A stretch of 64,000 nt of DNA from Alectoria sarmentosa (Eukaryota > Ascomycota > Lecanoromycetes > Lecanorales > Parmeliaceae): assembly GCA_009733775.1 (NCBI GenBank), contig WOGZ01000001.1, forward strand, positions 186,001 to 250,000. The letters run 5' to 3'. The notes under the pieces were generated by a model. It was not told the origin of the DNA and did no database searches. It was given only the letters and a program-made list of their open reading frames with translations. How positions within the stretch are numbered: position 1 is the first letter of the stretch; every line of letters starts with the position of its first letter. Below are positions 22,845 to 32,343 of this stretch, one piece after another. The position numbers were made by a program, and so were the translations under genes.

Positions 22845-24110
22845 ATGCCCCCCCAATCACCATTCCCCACAATCGACATCCCCCCCCTCNNNNNNNNNNN
22901 NNNNNNNNNNNNNNNNNNNNNNNNNNNNNNNNNNNNNNNNNNNNNNNNNNNNNNNNNNNNNNNNNNNNNGCCCTCCGCTCCGCCGCCTGCGCCCACCCCG
23001 GTTTCTTCTACCTCACAAACCACAACCTGCCGCGCGCCCTCACGGACCGCGTCCTCGCCCTCGCCCGCGACTTCTTCCTCCACGCCCCCGCCGCGGAAAA
23101 AGAGCGCATCAAACGGCGGGACGTGGGCCACCGAGGGAACGGAGGCGGCGGGGACGGGGACGGGGCGCGGGGCTACCAGGTCATCGGGGACAACGTGACG
23201 GGGGGCAAGCGGGACTGGCACGAGGCGATCGATTGGTACAGACCCGTGAGGGAGGGTGAGCCATTCGAGCGCTGCGCTGGCGACGACGACGATGGGGGGG
23301 AGGGAATGGGCCACGAGAGCGGTGGTGGTGGTGGTCGACAAGGGCCGTATGAGCTGCTGAAGGGGATGAATGCCTGGCCTCGATACCCCGAGGGGTTCAG
23401 GGAGGCGTATGAAGAGTACGTCGAGCGGATGTCGGAGCTGGGCACGGCGGTCGTGAGAGCCATGGGTCTGGCGCTCGGCCACGGCATGGACGACGTGTTT
23501 GTGGGCAACACGAGGAAGAGCGCGTGGGTCATGAGGGCGATTGGATATCCGCCCTTGCCGGAGGAGGATGGGAGGAGGACGGGCGGCGACGACGGGGGTG
23601 GCGTGTCCTGCGGTACGTATTTTTCCGGAGTCCATGTTTTCCTCTTTTGAAACCAAATAGTTGAGTCTTGAGACATGTACTTGGGAGCGTTCGCTCTCTA
23701 GATTGTGTTTCAAGGCTCGTCATCATACCTCCTTGAACAAGCAAGACTGACTCCGAAATCATAATCCAGGCGCGCATTCAGACTACGGCTGCGTCACGCT
23801 TCTGCTCGCGGACGAGACCAAGGGCGCCTTGCAAGCTTGGGTCGAGACGGAAGGGGCAGAGGGCAGATGGGTGGACGTGGATCCGGTTGAGGGAGCGTTG
23901 GTCGTGAATATAGGAGACATGATGTCTCGCTGGAGCGGAGGAAAGTGGAAGGCGACGAGGCATAGGGTCGTGCATAAAGGAGGGGGATATCGGGTCAGTG
24001 TGCCCTTCTTCTTCGAACCAGATTGGGACGCTAGAGTGCCTGGGAAGGAAGAGGAAGGGGACGTGATCTATGGGGAGTATCTGGAGGGGAAGGTCAAAGG
24101 AAACTTCTGA
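22845..24110 (+). CDS. 2-oxoglutarate/Fe(II)-dependent oxygenase, interrupted by assembly gap
   Basis: Exon 1 (22845-23612) starts MPPQSPFPTIDIPPL, runs into the N gap at 22890-22969 and resumes with ALRSAACAHPGFFYLTNH, the usual N-terminal motif of isopenicillin N synthase-like oxygenases. Exon 2 (23770-24110) holds the iron ligands: H and D in CGAHSDYGCVTLL, the distal His in ATRHRVVH, and the 2-oxoglutarate-binding YRVSVPFF. The family oxidises small molecules; the substrate is not predictable. The reading frames on the two sides of the gap do not agree if exactly 80 bases are missing, so the true gap length differs or an intron lies in it. The intron 23613-23769 (157 nt) belongs to the introner-like group. 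Exon 1 is much more GC-rich than its neighbours. Confidence 0.85.
22890..22969. other. Assembly gap (80 N)
   Basis: A run of 80 undetermined bases inside the first exon of the oxygenase gene, next to very GC-rich sequence. The length is probably a placeholder, because the coding frame is off by one across it. Confidence 0.99.
23613..23769 (+). mobile_element. Introner-like intron, divergent copy (oxygenase gene)
   Basis: This 157-nt intron begins GTACGTATTTTTCCGGAGTC and ends with CTGACTCCGAAATC followed by ATAATCCAG. Its 5' TTCCGGAGTC and 3' GACTCCGAAA are near-perfect inverted repeats. The two ends resemble those of the introns at 28328-28534 and 41851-42065, while the middle is unrelated. 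It is spliced in phase 1. Confidence 0.6.
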
Positions 24111-24357
24111 TAGTGGTGGGAGCGGGCGGTGTCAGGAATTTGCCGCGATGCATCTGAACAAAAAGCGTGAGGTTGCGAACATGCTTGAGCAGCAATTTTG
24201 TCTATGCAATGGTATCGTCTATCTTCGAAACTCGAGATGCTTTTGAGCACTTTTCGTTCCTGGAAAGGTGCTCCATAGCATCCATCAGCTGGTAAATCAT
24301 GAGATATCGTTGGAAATTCTTATTCCTGCGTCGTAACGACCATTGCTGAAGATTATC

Positions 24358-25843
24358 CTACATGATAACCTCGTTCGAAACGTCCTGCATGGTTGTCAGA
24401 TTCACATTTGCAGGAAGAAAATAGGAGATACATACCCGCTTCAACTCCTTATTAGGCAAGCAGACGCAGTTCTGCACCCTCACTTCATCACCAACACCAC
24501 AATCCTTCCCCAGAATGGTAATGCTCTGCACTTTGACACCGTTCTTGACAATACTTGTTGTATGACTACCGACTGGTGTCGGCGTACCCTCGACTCTAGC
24601 CCAAGCTCCCACACGGCTGTTCCATCCAATGATCGAGTATAGTACGCAAGCGTCGTGCTTGATCTCCGCGTCTTCTAGGACAATTGACTCTTTGACTCGA
24701 ACACCAGCGCCGATGACTACACGGGGACCGATGGAGACATTCGGGCCAAGCTTGGCGGTAGGGTCGACATCTGCTGTAGGGTGGATGAACACTGGAGGTA
24801 GGATATTGGCTGACGGAGCAGCGAGCTCTTCTGACTGAGATTGGAAGGCTTTCTGAAGGTATAGAGCATTTGCGGGTACTGCAGAGCCGGCGGTCTTGAT
24901 CTGACGCCAGAAATCCTTGGTCTCGAGGACGAAGAATTGGTTGCTGTCCGCTAGGTCAGACAGGATATCTTGTTCTAGGCGGAGCACTTCGTTCTTCTCT
25001 CCGTCCTCCAGCTTCTCCGCGAAGAATGAAGAATCCAGGTTCTCGGACGATGGATAGGAGACGAGGCGGGGTCGGTCTGCACGACGCTTGATTGCAGATC
25101 TGATGGAGGGAAAGATGGTTTCTGTAGAAAAGAGGTAGACACCGCAGTTGATCAAATTCGAGATGTGTGACTCTGGTTTCTCGACGTAATGGAGAACTTG
25201 TTTCGTCTGTGAATCCGAGACAATACACCCAAAGTTCGTAGCGGCATCGTTGCTGACTCTTGTACCAAGGATGACGGCCTCTGCTTTCTTCTCCTCGAAA
25301 AGCTTGAGCATCTGCTCGAGTGGGAAGGAGCAGCAGACGTCGGCATTGAGGACGAAGAAGCGATCTGGACCACCCTTGAGAATGGCATCCCGGAAATGGT
25401 ACAAGCCGCCAGCTGTGCCTAGAGCTTGGTATTCTCGGAGGTATTGTATGCGTATTTGGGGCAGCTCTTTTGCGGAGTCTTTGATGAATTCTCGGAACAC
25501 ACTCTCGTCATAGTAACCCACCAGGATGACCTCCCGAATGCCAGGTACTTTTGCTACAGCTCGTAGGCAATGCCAGATGATGGGGTGTCCTGCAACATCG
25601 AAGAGAGGCTACAGCAGAGTGTCAACGCTACGCTGCTGGAGACTCTTCGAGGGATACCAACCTTGGGTAAATCAAGGGAGAGAGGCCTGAAACGGGTTCC
25701 TCTGGAAGGTCCACCAACCTATGGCAAGAGTGAGCTACAGGCCTTGTCTAATGGTGCACAGAGCTTACAAGTATGACCGCTTTCGTCGAGGCTGTGGTGC
25801 TCGTAGTGCCATTGGTTTGGCGTGTAGGGACTTTGAGACTCAT
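24358..25843 (-). CDS. Mannose-1-phosphate guanylyltransferase alpha-type (GMPPA-like)
   Basis: Four exons, all joined in phase 0: 25769-25843, 25662-25718, 24436-25608 and 24358-24384, giving 443 aa. The nucleotidyltransferase N-terminus carries the altered signature LVGGPSRGTRFRPLS that marks the GMPPA branch, rather than the GGFGTRLRPLT of the catalytic beta form. FVLNADVCCSFPL and HYVEKPESH follow. The C-terminal part has left-handed beta-helix hexapeptides (IGPRVVIGAGVRV, LGKDCGVGDEV). GMPPA proteins regulate or resemble the enzyme that makes GDP-mannose for glycosylation and cell-wall mannan. The second intron uses a GTTGGT donor. The last exon is only nine codons (DVSNEVIM-stop). Confidence 0.92.
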
Positions 25844-27667
25844 GTTGATGTCTCTAATCTTTCGATCGTCTGTCGCTGAGGTTGAAGCTCTGTGCGGATA
25901 TGAAGCAGCTCGTCGTTGTAAGATTGCAAGAATCGCTTCGTGGTCTGTTGAACGATTTAAGAATGTACGACCAATCCAAATTCCATGCCCCAGGAGACCC
26001 TGCAGATGCCAAGCCTCTCGCTTAAGTCAGCCCTCGAAGCCATGAAAAACTCTCCTAGCTTCGCCTTCGATCACCTACCTACGTAGCATTTGGAAGGAAA
26101 GGAGCGGAATTCGCAAATACGATCTGAACGTCACAAGAAATTGCATATCTAAGATTCAAACGCTTTGAACTTGACCATCGCAATTCAGTCATTTCTCAAT
26201 TCACGACAGCTAAATTTGCTCCAAAACGTTGTTCCTTGGGATCAATTGGGTTTCTCTAGTGGCTACGCAGGCTTGGAGTAGCAGAAAATTTGGATCGAAC
26301 TATCTTTCTATCCTAATAAGCCAATCGTTACCATGCTTTGCAATATTCGTGGTCCTGGCTATTACCAGATGTCTTTGCACGATTGCGTCACTGTGTTAGG
26401 AGGATTGATGTCATGGACATAGGGCGTGGAGTGGTTTGGGATATAGCCGGTCTCTAGATTCAAGAATCGCTATTTATTAACCGACTGCTTGATCGCTGGC
26501 AAATCGGCATTTGTTTACTTTCCCCTGGAAGATGGAATGATGGTCCTGCCTGAGCGGCTGAAGCGGGAACCAAGTACATACGGAAAGATTACGGAAGCGA
26601 TGTCTAGCCTCCTAGGTGAGGTAAGTTCGTAAGGTACTTAGTTTAGTTCCCTTGAATAATTGATCTTGATGAGGTACATCATACATATCATCCTAGACTC
26701 AATCTGACTAGACTGACTGTGGAAAGCATTCATTGTGAGAAAAGCAAGAGAACGAAGCTAAAGTCATGCATGGAGGGGGTCATTGAGCGAGTATCAGGGG
26801 GCGAAAATTGTCAATGATTCTTTTCCCTTTCGTTCTTTTTCTTTCTAAAAGTCCTACAGTTCGGGCGCTGCCCGAAACAAGTGACAGTTGATACGGTAGA
26901 TCCTTAAATATTCGGCGTTTTCGGTCAAGGGTAATTGTCGTCCATACATTGATAATTCTTTATTCTTTACCGAGTATTCTTGGCGGAAAGGCCGAGTTGT
27001 TCTGATGATTTCGAAAATTCGGAGATTCCCTCGATGCATGACTTTTGCTACCGTACATTCTCTTATGAAGCCATGATTTCAAGCTTCTTTGACGTAATAA
27101 TATTAGACACACTCTTCAGCTATTGCGCACAGCAATTTTCGCCTTGGCAATAATCCGGAGATCGGATTGGCAATGAAGGCATTGCCACGTTGGCCTTGCC
27201 TTGCAGCGTTGCAGTGCGTTTGCATCTGCCATATGCAACGTCTGGTGGTGCGGTGGCTATCTGTCCGCTCCAGCTCTGCTCAGTGCTCACACAGATGCTC
27301 AGGGCATATTATTAAAGTTCCATTTGTTCGGAGGATCGATCCGGACGTCGTATCGCCCATACATTTTGATCAGCACGAAAATGAAAAACTTTTCTCTCAG
27401 TGTGTGGACTGCACGCGACGTTCATATGCAATCAGGCTGAGGTTTATTACCAAGACGGTGGGTCATTGCACAAAACGTGTGTAGACCTTGGACAGTTGGA
27501 CTGTGCCTGGTTTCAAAATTCATTTGAGTCGCCGCAGCTTTTGCTCCTCCCCTCATCTCTGTTCACACATTCGACCAGCAAACTACCTCTACATCTTGAA
27601 CACTAGACAGAGTGTAAAAGAGCCATTGACCGGCTTCAGCTTGGTATTTGGTCGGAAACATCTAGTC
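25844..27667. other. AT-rich intergenic region with a TIR repeat
   Basis: 1.8 kb without a supportable gene. It includes the candidate miniature element at 26760-27045. The part 27490-27667 is the likely 5' leader of the O-methyltransferase gene. Confidence 0.45.
26760..27045. mobile_element. Candidate miniature inverted-repeat element
   Basis: An 18-base arm AAAGTCATGCATGGAGGG at 26760-26777 is matched at 27028-27045 by its reverse complement with one mismatch, enclosing about 250 bp of AT-rich non-coding DNA. The same arms occur at 1730-1745 and 2129-2146, and an internal block (AGTCCTACAGTTC.GGCGC, 26850-26868) recurs at 2173-2191, so this is a dispersed sequence family. Size and arms fit a MITE. 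The target-site duplication is unclear (GCTA occurs near both ends, but not flush). Confidence 0.55.
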
Positions 27668-29340
27668 ATGGAGTCGGATTACGAAAGTCTCCTTCGTCAA
27701 GTGGAAAAATTGAACAATCTTCCCTCCCAGCATGCATTCGAGATTTTGGACCTGCAAAAGAGGCGAGAGCTACGAAAAAAGCTGCGCAAATTGAGCGTCG
27801 CGCTGGAAGATCATGGAGACATTGTTGACCGAATCGTATATTCAGTACGGATCCCTCCATGCGTACACCAGATACTCCAGAATCCAAAAACTTATGACTG
27901 AAAACCCGATTCTCAATAGCCTTCAGATGTAGTCGCTATACGTATAGCTGTTGAGCTCGGCCTCTTCAAGATCTTAGTCGATAGTGAGAAGCCAAAGACT
28001 TCACAAGAACTTACAAAGGTGACTGACTGTAGGAGACGAAACACTGCTAGGCCGACTTCTACGCTATCTTGCTGGCATAGACGCCATCGTTCACGCAGGT
28101 CCGGACAGCTATGTCGCAACGACAACTTCCAAAGCATTTACCATGGCGAAAGGCATATCTAGCAGTGGGCTTTTGTCAGTGTGCCCCAACCCGACATCTT
28201 TTGTAGCTTGCAAGCTATCTCGTGGTGAGTAGTCCGCTACTAACCATACGCCTATAGCGTCAACTGTCTCATTCCATCTTGGACCAAGCTACCCAAAACC
28301 TTTGCTGAGTCTGGATAAGGGAACCCGGTACGTACATTTCGGAGTAAATCCTTCCTCTTTGGTAGCAAATTGGGGTCACACGCCAGTTTTCGGGAGCAGA
28401 AAGCTCCTTTACTCCACGGAACTGTTTTGTAACTCAGGTGAAACGCCATGTTTCGGCAGCGAAACGGTCCTTCTGCTCTCTTGCTTCTCGCTTTTTGCAT
28501 AGAAAGAGCGACGCTGACTCCGAAATCTACGCAATGCGATCCGCTCCACTGCGCTTTTCAGACCGGCCTGAACTCTAACGATCATGTGTTTGAATGGTTT
28601 GCCAAAAACCCGAGCCTTCTCAACGACTTTAACATCTTCATGTTTGCGCAACGCGAAGGACATGAATACTGGCTCGACTTTTATCCGTTTGAGCAGCAAA
28701 TAGGGAATGCTTCCCAGAGCAAAGAAGATACTACCGTGCTGTTTGTGGATATAGGTGGAGGACTCGGACACGAAATCCAAGAAATAAGGAGAAGATTTCC
28801 TACGCTAAGAGGTCGAATGGTTCTTCAGGACCTTGCGCAGACATTTGAGCAAATCACTGCAGGACCGGCGATGGAGCACATGGTGCACGACTTCTTCACC
28901 CTACAGCCAGTCAAAGGTGGGATCTTCATAATACAAGTGATCAATCTCATCCCATCATAGAGACGCATGATTACCACCTTTATGCTAGCAACAGACAATT
29001 TGTCCTGATTCTGCTGACGTCTGCAGGGGCGCACGCCTACTACTTTCGTAATATCTTCCATGACTGGCCCGACAAGCAATGTCGCGCTATATTACAGCAG
29101 ACATGTACAGCTATGGCCAAGGGCTTCTCCAAGATCCTCATCAACGAGATGGTGGTGCCGCTTCAAGGGGGAGATCTATTCGCCTTGCAATCCGACATCA
29201 ACATGATGTCAGTGGTTGCCGGCATGGAGCGGACCGAGAAGCAGTGGCATGAGCTCCTCAATTCGGTTGGGCTTGAGATCGTCAGGATTTGGACAAAGGA
29301 CTCCGATTCCGAGAGTATCATCGAGGCGATGTTGCTTTGA
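27668..29340 (+). pseudogene. SAM-dependent O-methyltransferase, damaged copy
   Basis: Exons by homology: 27668-27844, 27920-28174, 28258-28327, 28535-28916 and 29027-29340; intact, about 398 aa. The family is the fungal secondary-metabolite type: winged-helix N-terminal dimerisation part (DETLLGRLLRYLAG), SAM motif VLFVDIGGGLGHE, then MVLQDLAQT, HDFFTLQPVKG, RNIFHDWPDKQC and ILINEMVVP. Three lesions are visible. One extra base near 28030 shifts the frame inside exon 2/3. A TAA at 28316-28318 lies in the conserved AESG-GNP region, where the family usually has Tyr. The acceptor of the introner-like intron reads AA instead of AG at 28533-28534. Either this is a recent pseudogene, or splicing bypasses the damage: a 49-nt cryptic intron (27991-28039 by my count) and a downstream TTTTCAG at about 28555-28561 keep frame locally. 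Sequencing error cannot be excluded. Confidence 0.72.
28328..28534 (+). mobile_element. Introner-like element copy 1 (O-methyltransferase)
   Basis: 207-nt intron-like insert. It begins GTACGTACATTTCGGAGTAA and ends with GCTGACTCCGAAAT and CTACGCAA. The 10-mers ATTTCGGAGT (28336-28345) and ACTCCGAAAT (28517-28526) are perfect reverse complements. Long blocks are shared with 41851-42065, including an identical 20-mer at 28395-28414. The terminal AG of the other copy is AA here. Confidence 0.8.
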
Positions 29341-29692
29341 CTGCTAGCCTGCTGGAAAAGATGGGACCGGTGGAAGTGGGCAAGAAAAGATTGCGTTCTG
29401 CAAACGGCGAGTGTCAATCTCAGTACCTCTTTGCCTCATAGTGAAATATTCAACCTTTGAAGCTTATGGCCAACGTCGTAGCCATCGCAAACATACTGGC
29501 CCTCTGCTTTGTTCTTTTGATAACTTAGGTAGTACCGAGGTACGTTAGTGTGTCAATTTCCACTTTAGAGCTCCGGCCTTGACGTCACGTGCTACCGCGT
29601 CTGTTCGCCACACGTCAATCAAAGTTCAAAATCAGCTTTTGCATATTCCCATACACTCTGTCCTTGACAGAAACCTGTGCCCTTTCGCCACA
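29341..29692. other. Intergenic region, no gene seen
   Basis: 350 bp holding the 3' flank of the methyltransferase and the promoter and leader of the metalloprotease gene. The leader near 29578 has an open frame but no ATG before 29693. Confidence 0.4.
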
Positions 29693-31204
29693 ATGCCAAT
29701 CGGTATCCAACGCCTCAACGCTCCGCGCCCGCAGCCCTCGTCCCGCATAATCTTCATCAAGCCCCTCCCCGGCCCCAGCTCCGCCTACGCCCTCGACTTC
29801 TTGGAACGCATCGCCGCAATATGCCACCCCATAATGACGCACTCCCACCTCTCAATCATGACGCTGGAAGAACACGAACCCAATCCCGAATTCATAGGGC
29901 GCAATTTCAATGCCGGGGAAATCATACAGTTGGTGCTCAAGGCGCCGTATACGGGTCACTGGTTGAGCTTTCGGAGCGTGCAGATGGTGATGATGCATGA
30001 GCTGGCACACTGCTTGCAGATGAACCATGGAAGGGATTTCTGGAAGGTGCGGAATCGGTTTGCGGGGGAATTGAGGGAGCTGTGGGGAAAGGGGTACACG
30101 GGGGACGGGCTCTGGGGAAGAGGTCAGACGTTGTTGAGTGGAGAATATCATACGGGCGGAAGGACGGAAGATGAGGTGCTGCCGGCGCATATATGCGGGG
30201 GCACGTTTAGGAGTTCGAGGGGCGGGAAGAGGAAGAGGGGGGGTGCTGGTGCAGAGAAGAAGAAAGAGACGTATGCGGAGAGGCAGCAGAGGAGGATCAA
30301 AAGGAAATTTGGGGTGAATGGGGTAGCTTTGGGTGGGGATGAGGAGACGAAAGTCAAGCTGGAAAAGGGGAAGAAACCCAAAGGCAACCCTAGGGTCGCG
30401 GGAAGTATGAGGGGAAGGGAGCTGAGAGCCGCGGCGGCGTTGGCAAGGTTTGATGAGAAGAAAGAGGACGAACATGAGGTTACAGACGAAGAGTGGACGC
30501 TGAGTGGCAGTGATACGGAGAGTGATTGTGAGGGCGTTGAAGTTAAGGGGGAGGCTTTTGATCTTGATGGTTCACGTATGCGAGACGGGAAGGGACGTGG
30601 GCTGGTCAAGGTCTGCGAAGACGAGGATCAAGATGATGTTCACGTCAAGCAGGAGATTGAAGATCTGCACGGTTTGGATGATGTGGTTGACACTTTACCG
30701 TCGACAGCAGCCAGAGATCAGACTATCGTTGCCCGGGCAGAATCTCATCGTGCGGAGAGAGCGGGAATAAGCTTAAGCGAATCATCAACGCCGAGGCTCA
30801 AGGACGCTCCAGATGCGATACGCATGGAAGACATACCGCAGTACGTCGAAAGGGAGGACCGGCCAAGCGCAAAGAATACAAAGACCCTGCAAATCAATGT
30901 CCGTCCCTTGCTTAATGCGGACAACGGCACGCCCAACGAAAGAGCATCGCAAACGTCCAATCCTTCAGTAACGGCACCAACGGAAACATTTGAACATGTG
31001 GAAATGATATGTCCAATCTGCTCCATGTCAAACGGACCCGGTTCACTCTTGTGCATCGCATGCAGTCATGTCTTGGACACGAGCAAGATCACCAAATACT
31101 GGCAATGCCGAAGCGATGCGTGCCAAGGAAGCCAGTACATCAATGCTGCGGACTGTGGACGCTGTGGAATCTGCGGAGCTCGGAAAGATGCTGGCGACGT
31201 TTGA
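29693..31204 (+). CDS. WLM-domain metalloprotease, Wss1/Spartan-like
   Basis: Single exon, 503 aa. The WLM domain (about residues 1-200) has the zinc-protease motif HELAHCLQMNHGRDFW (residues 102-117), with two His in HELAH and the third His in NHG. A long Lys/Arg- and Glu/Asp-rich linker follows. The C-terminus carries two RanBP2/NZF-like Cys4 fingers: CPICSMSNGPGSLLCIAC and CRSDACQ ... CGRCGICGARK. Proteins of this type cleave DNA-protein crosslinks and SUMO/ubiquitin-modified proteins in the nucleus. The start at 29693 was chosen because the longer open frame begins with TTG. The first part of the coding sequence is C-rich and the middle strikingly G/A-rich. Confidence 0.9.
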   Translation: MPIGIQRLNAPRPQPSSRIIFIKPLPGPSSAYALDFLERIAAICHPIMTHSHLSIMTLEEHEPNPEFIGRNFNAGEIIQLVLKAPYTGHWLSFRSVQMVMMHELAHCLQMNHGRDFWKVRNRFAGELRELWGKGYTGDGLWGRGQTLLSGEYHTGGRTEDEVLPAHICGGTFRSSRGGKRKRGGAGAEKKKETYAERQQRRIKRKFGVNGVALGGDEETKVKLEKGKKPKGNPRVAGSMRGRELRAAAALARFDEKKEDEHEVTDEEWTLSGSDTESDCEGVEVKGEAFDLDGSRMRDGKGRGLVKVCEDEDQDDVHVKQEIEDLHGLDDVVDTLPSTAARDQTIVARAESHRAERAGISLSESSTPRLKDAPDAIRMEDIPQYVEREDRPSAKNTKTLQINVRPLLNADNGTPNERASQTSNPSVTAPTETFEHVEMICPICSMSNGPGSLLCIACSHVLDTSKITKYWQCRSDACQGSQYINAADCGRCGICGARKDAGDV

Positions 31205-32064
31205 TGCATGTGTTGGTGTTGGCGTTGGCGGCAGCAGAAGATACCCATTGCAGCGTGCTTTTCGAATAGCGCTGAGATATGGCTGGATGTTAGGCATAGC
31301 ATGTGTCTACCGAAGACAGAGCTGTCGAGGCGCTTGCACAACGGGAAAAGAAATACATCGCAGTTTATCCGGTGCACCAGTGGCGTTTTCTACCAATCAT
31401 CTTGCTCACAATGCTCTCAGAAACAACCAAACGATAGATATTTTTGGGTAACATACCCATATTTTGCCACCAAAGACGATCATCCGTACCAACTTCTGTG
31501 CATTTCATTTAGCTATGCATGGGATTCTATGCCAATCTTGTGACAGTGCCAATGGGCCGCAACCCGAGCAACATGACACAAGTTGTCAATCCGTGGCTCA
31601 CGGTCCTGTTAAAACGCCATGTATTTCCGGTGTTATCCCCACATCCAACGTCTGAATACTGTTCTTCGGCCGATCAAACACGTCCTTTTCCGCCTGATTA
31701 GGCCTACTCAAGTCCACGTCCGGCTGATTAGTACCTCTCACGAGCTTGAAGCGTATATATGCACCACCCTTCACATTATTTGCGACAGAGGCAATCTGAA
31801 GCCGACTCTCGCGCCTCGCCTTCGCCTTCGCTTCTTTTATTAAGGCATCCAAGATTTTGAGGCCTTGAGCATATTTCAAACCACTGGGTGCGTGCGCGCC
31901 AACGTTATATACTCGACTTTGTAAGAAAGAGAGCGAATGCACTGACGGATAAAGTGAAGTGCCAAAAACAATAGCAAGGTCATCCTGGAGATAAGGCTTG
32001 ATCTGACATGCAATTCGCCGGCCTTGTGGAGTCCGTCAAAGGTCAATGATTCATGAAGACAGTA
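31205..32064. other. Intergenic region with an open frame lacking ATG
   Basis: No gene can be supported. A minus-strand frame is open from about 32036 to 31598 (some 145 codons, basic, with K/R/A-rich helices) but contains no ATG. It lies just downstream of the small F-box gene on the same strand, so it might be a decayed or unjoined exon. Confidence 0.35.
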
Positions 32065-32343
32065 TCAATCCCACAGCCCGCAAAGATCAAAGTTGATCCG
32101 CTTCTCTTCGGGTTGCTTGTTCAATCTCTGAGTGATCAACAATGACCAGAGATACGGATGGGATTTAGACAAGGCTAGGTAGGGCCACAGATGCAATTGG
32201 TGCTTCTTGAGGTACTTGCTCAGATATCGGCATTGGTTCGACTGCCAGAAGAGAAAGTCATCGAGATGATAACCCGCTATTTGCAAGAGAAGCTCTGGTG
32301 GCAAAGATAGTAGGCCCAGTCTGGGTTTCTTCGGCATGCTCAT
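32065..32343 (-). CDS. Small F-box-like protein (92 aa)
   Basis: A single open frame from ATG 32343 (or 32337) to the stop at 32065. Residues about 9-50 fit an F-box: LLSLPPELLLQIAGYHLDDF, then WQSNQCRYLSKYLKKH. F-box proteins link substrates to Skp1/Cullin ubiquitin ligases. Nothing beyond the F-box is visible: the remaining 40 residues hold no repeat domain. It could be the remnant of a longer F-box gene, since these expand and decay quickly in ascomycetes. The open frame extends upstream to a TTG without an ATG. Confidence 0.5.
   Translation of the reverse strand: MSMPKKPRLGLLSLPPELLLQIAGYHLDDFLFWQSNQCRYLSKYLKKHQLHLWPYLALSKSHPYLWSLLITQRLNKQPEEKRINFDLCGLWD

Noticed and set aside
27167..27606. 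Overlapping plus-strand frames upstream of the O-methyltransferase
   Set aside because: No domain and different frames; most likely leader and promoter sequence.
28448..28560. In-frame ATG upstream of the SAM motif as the start of a shorter methyltransferase
   Set aside because: It lies inside the introner-like insert; the family needs the upstream dimerisation exons.
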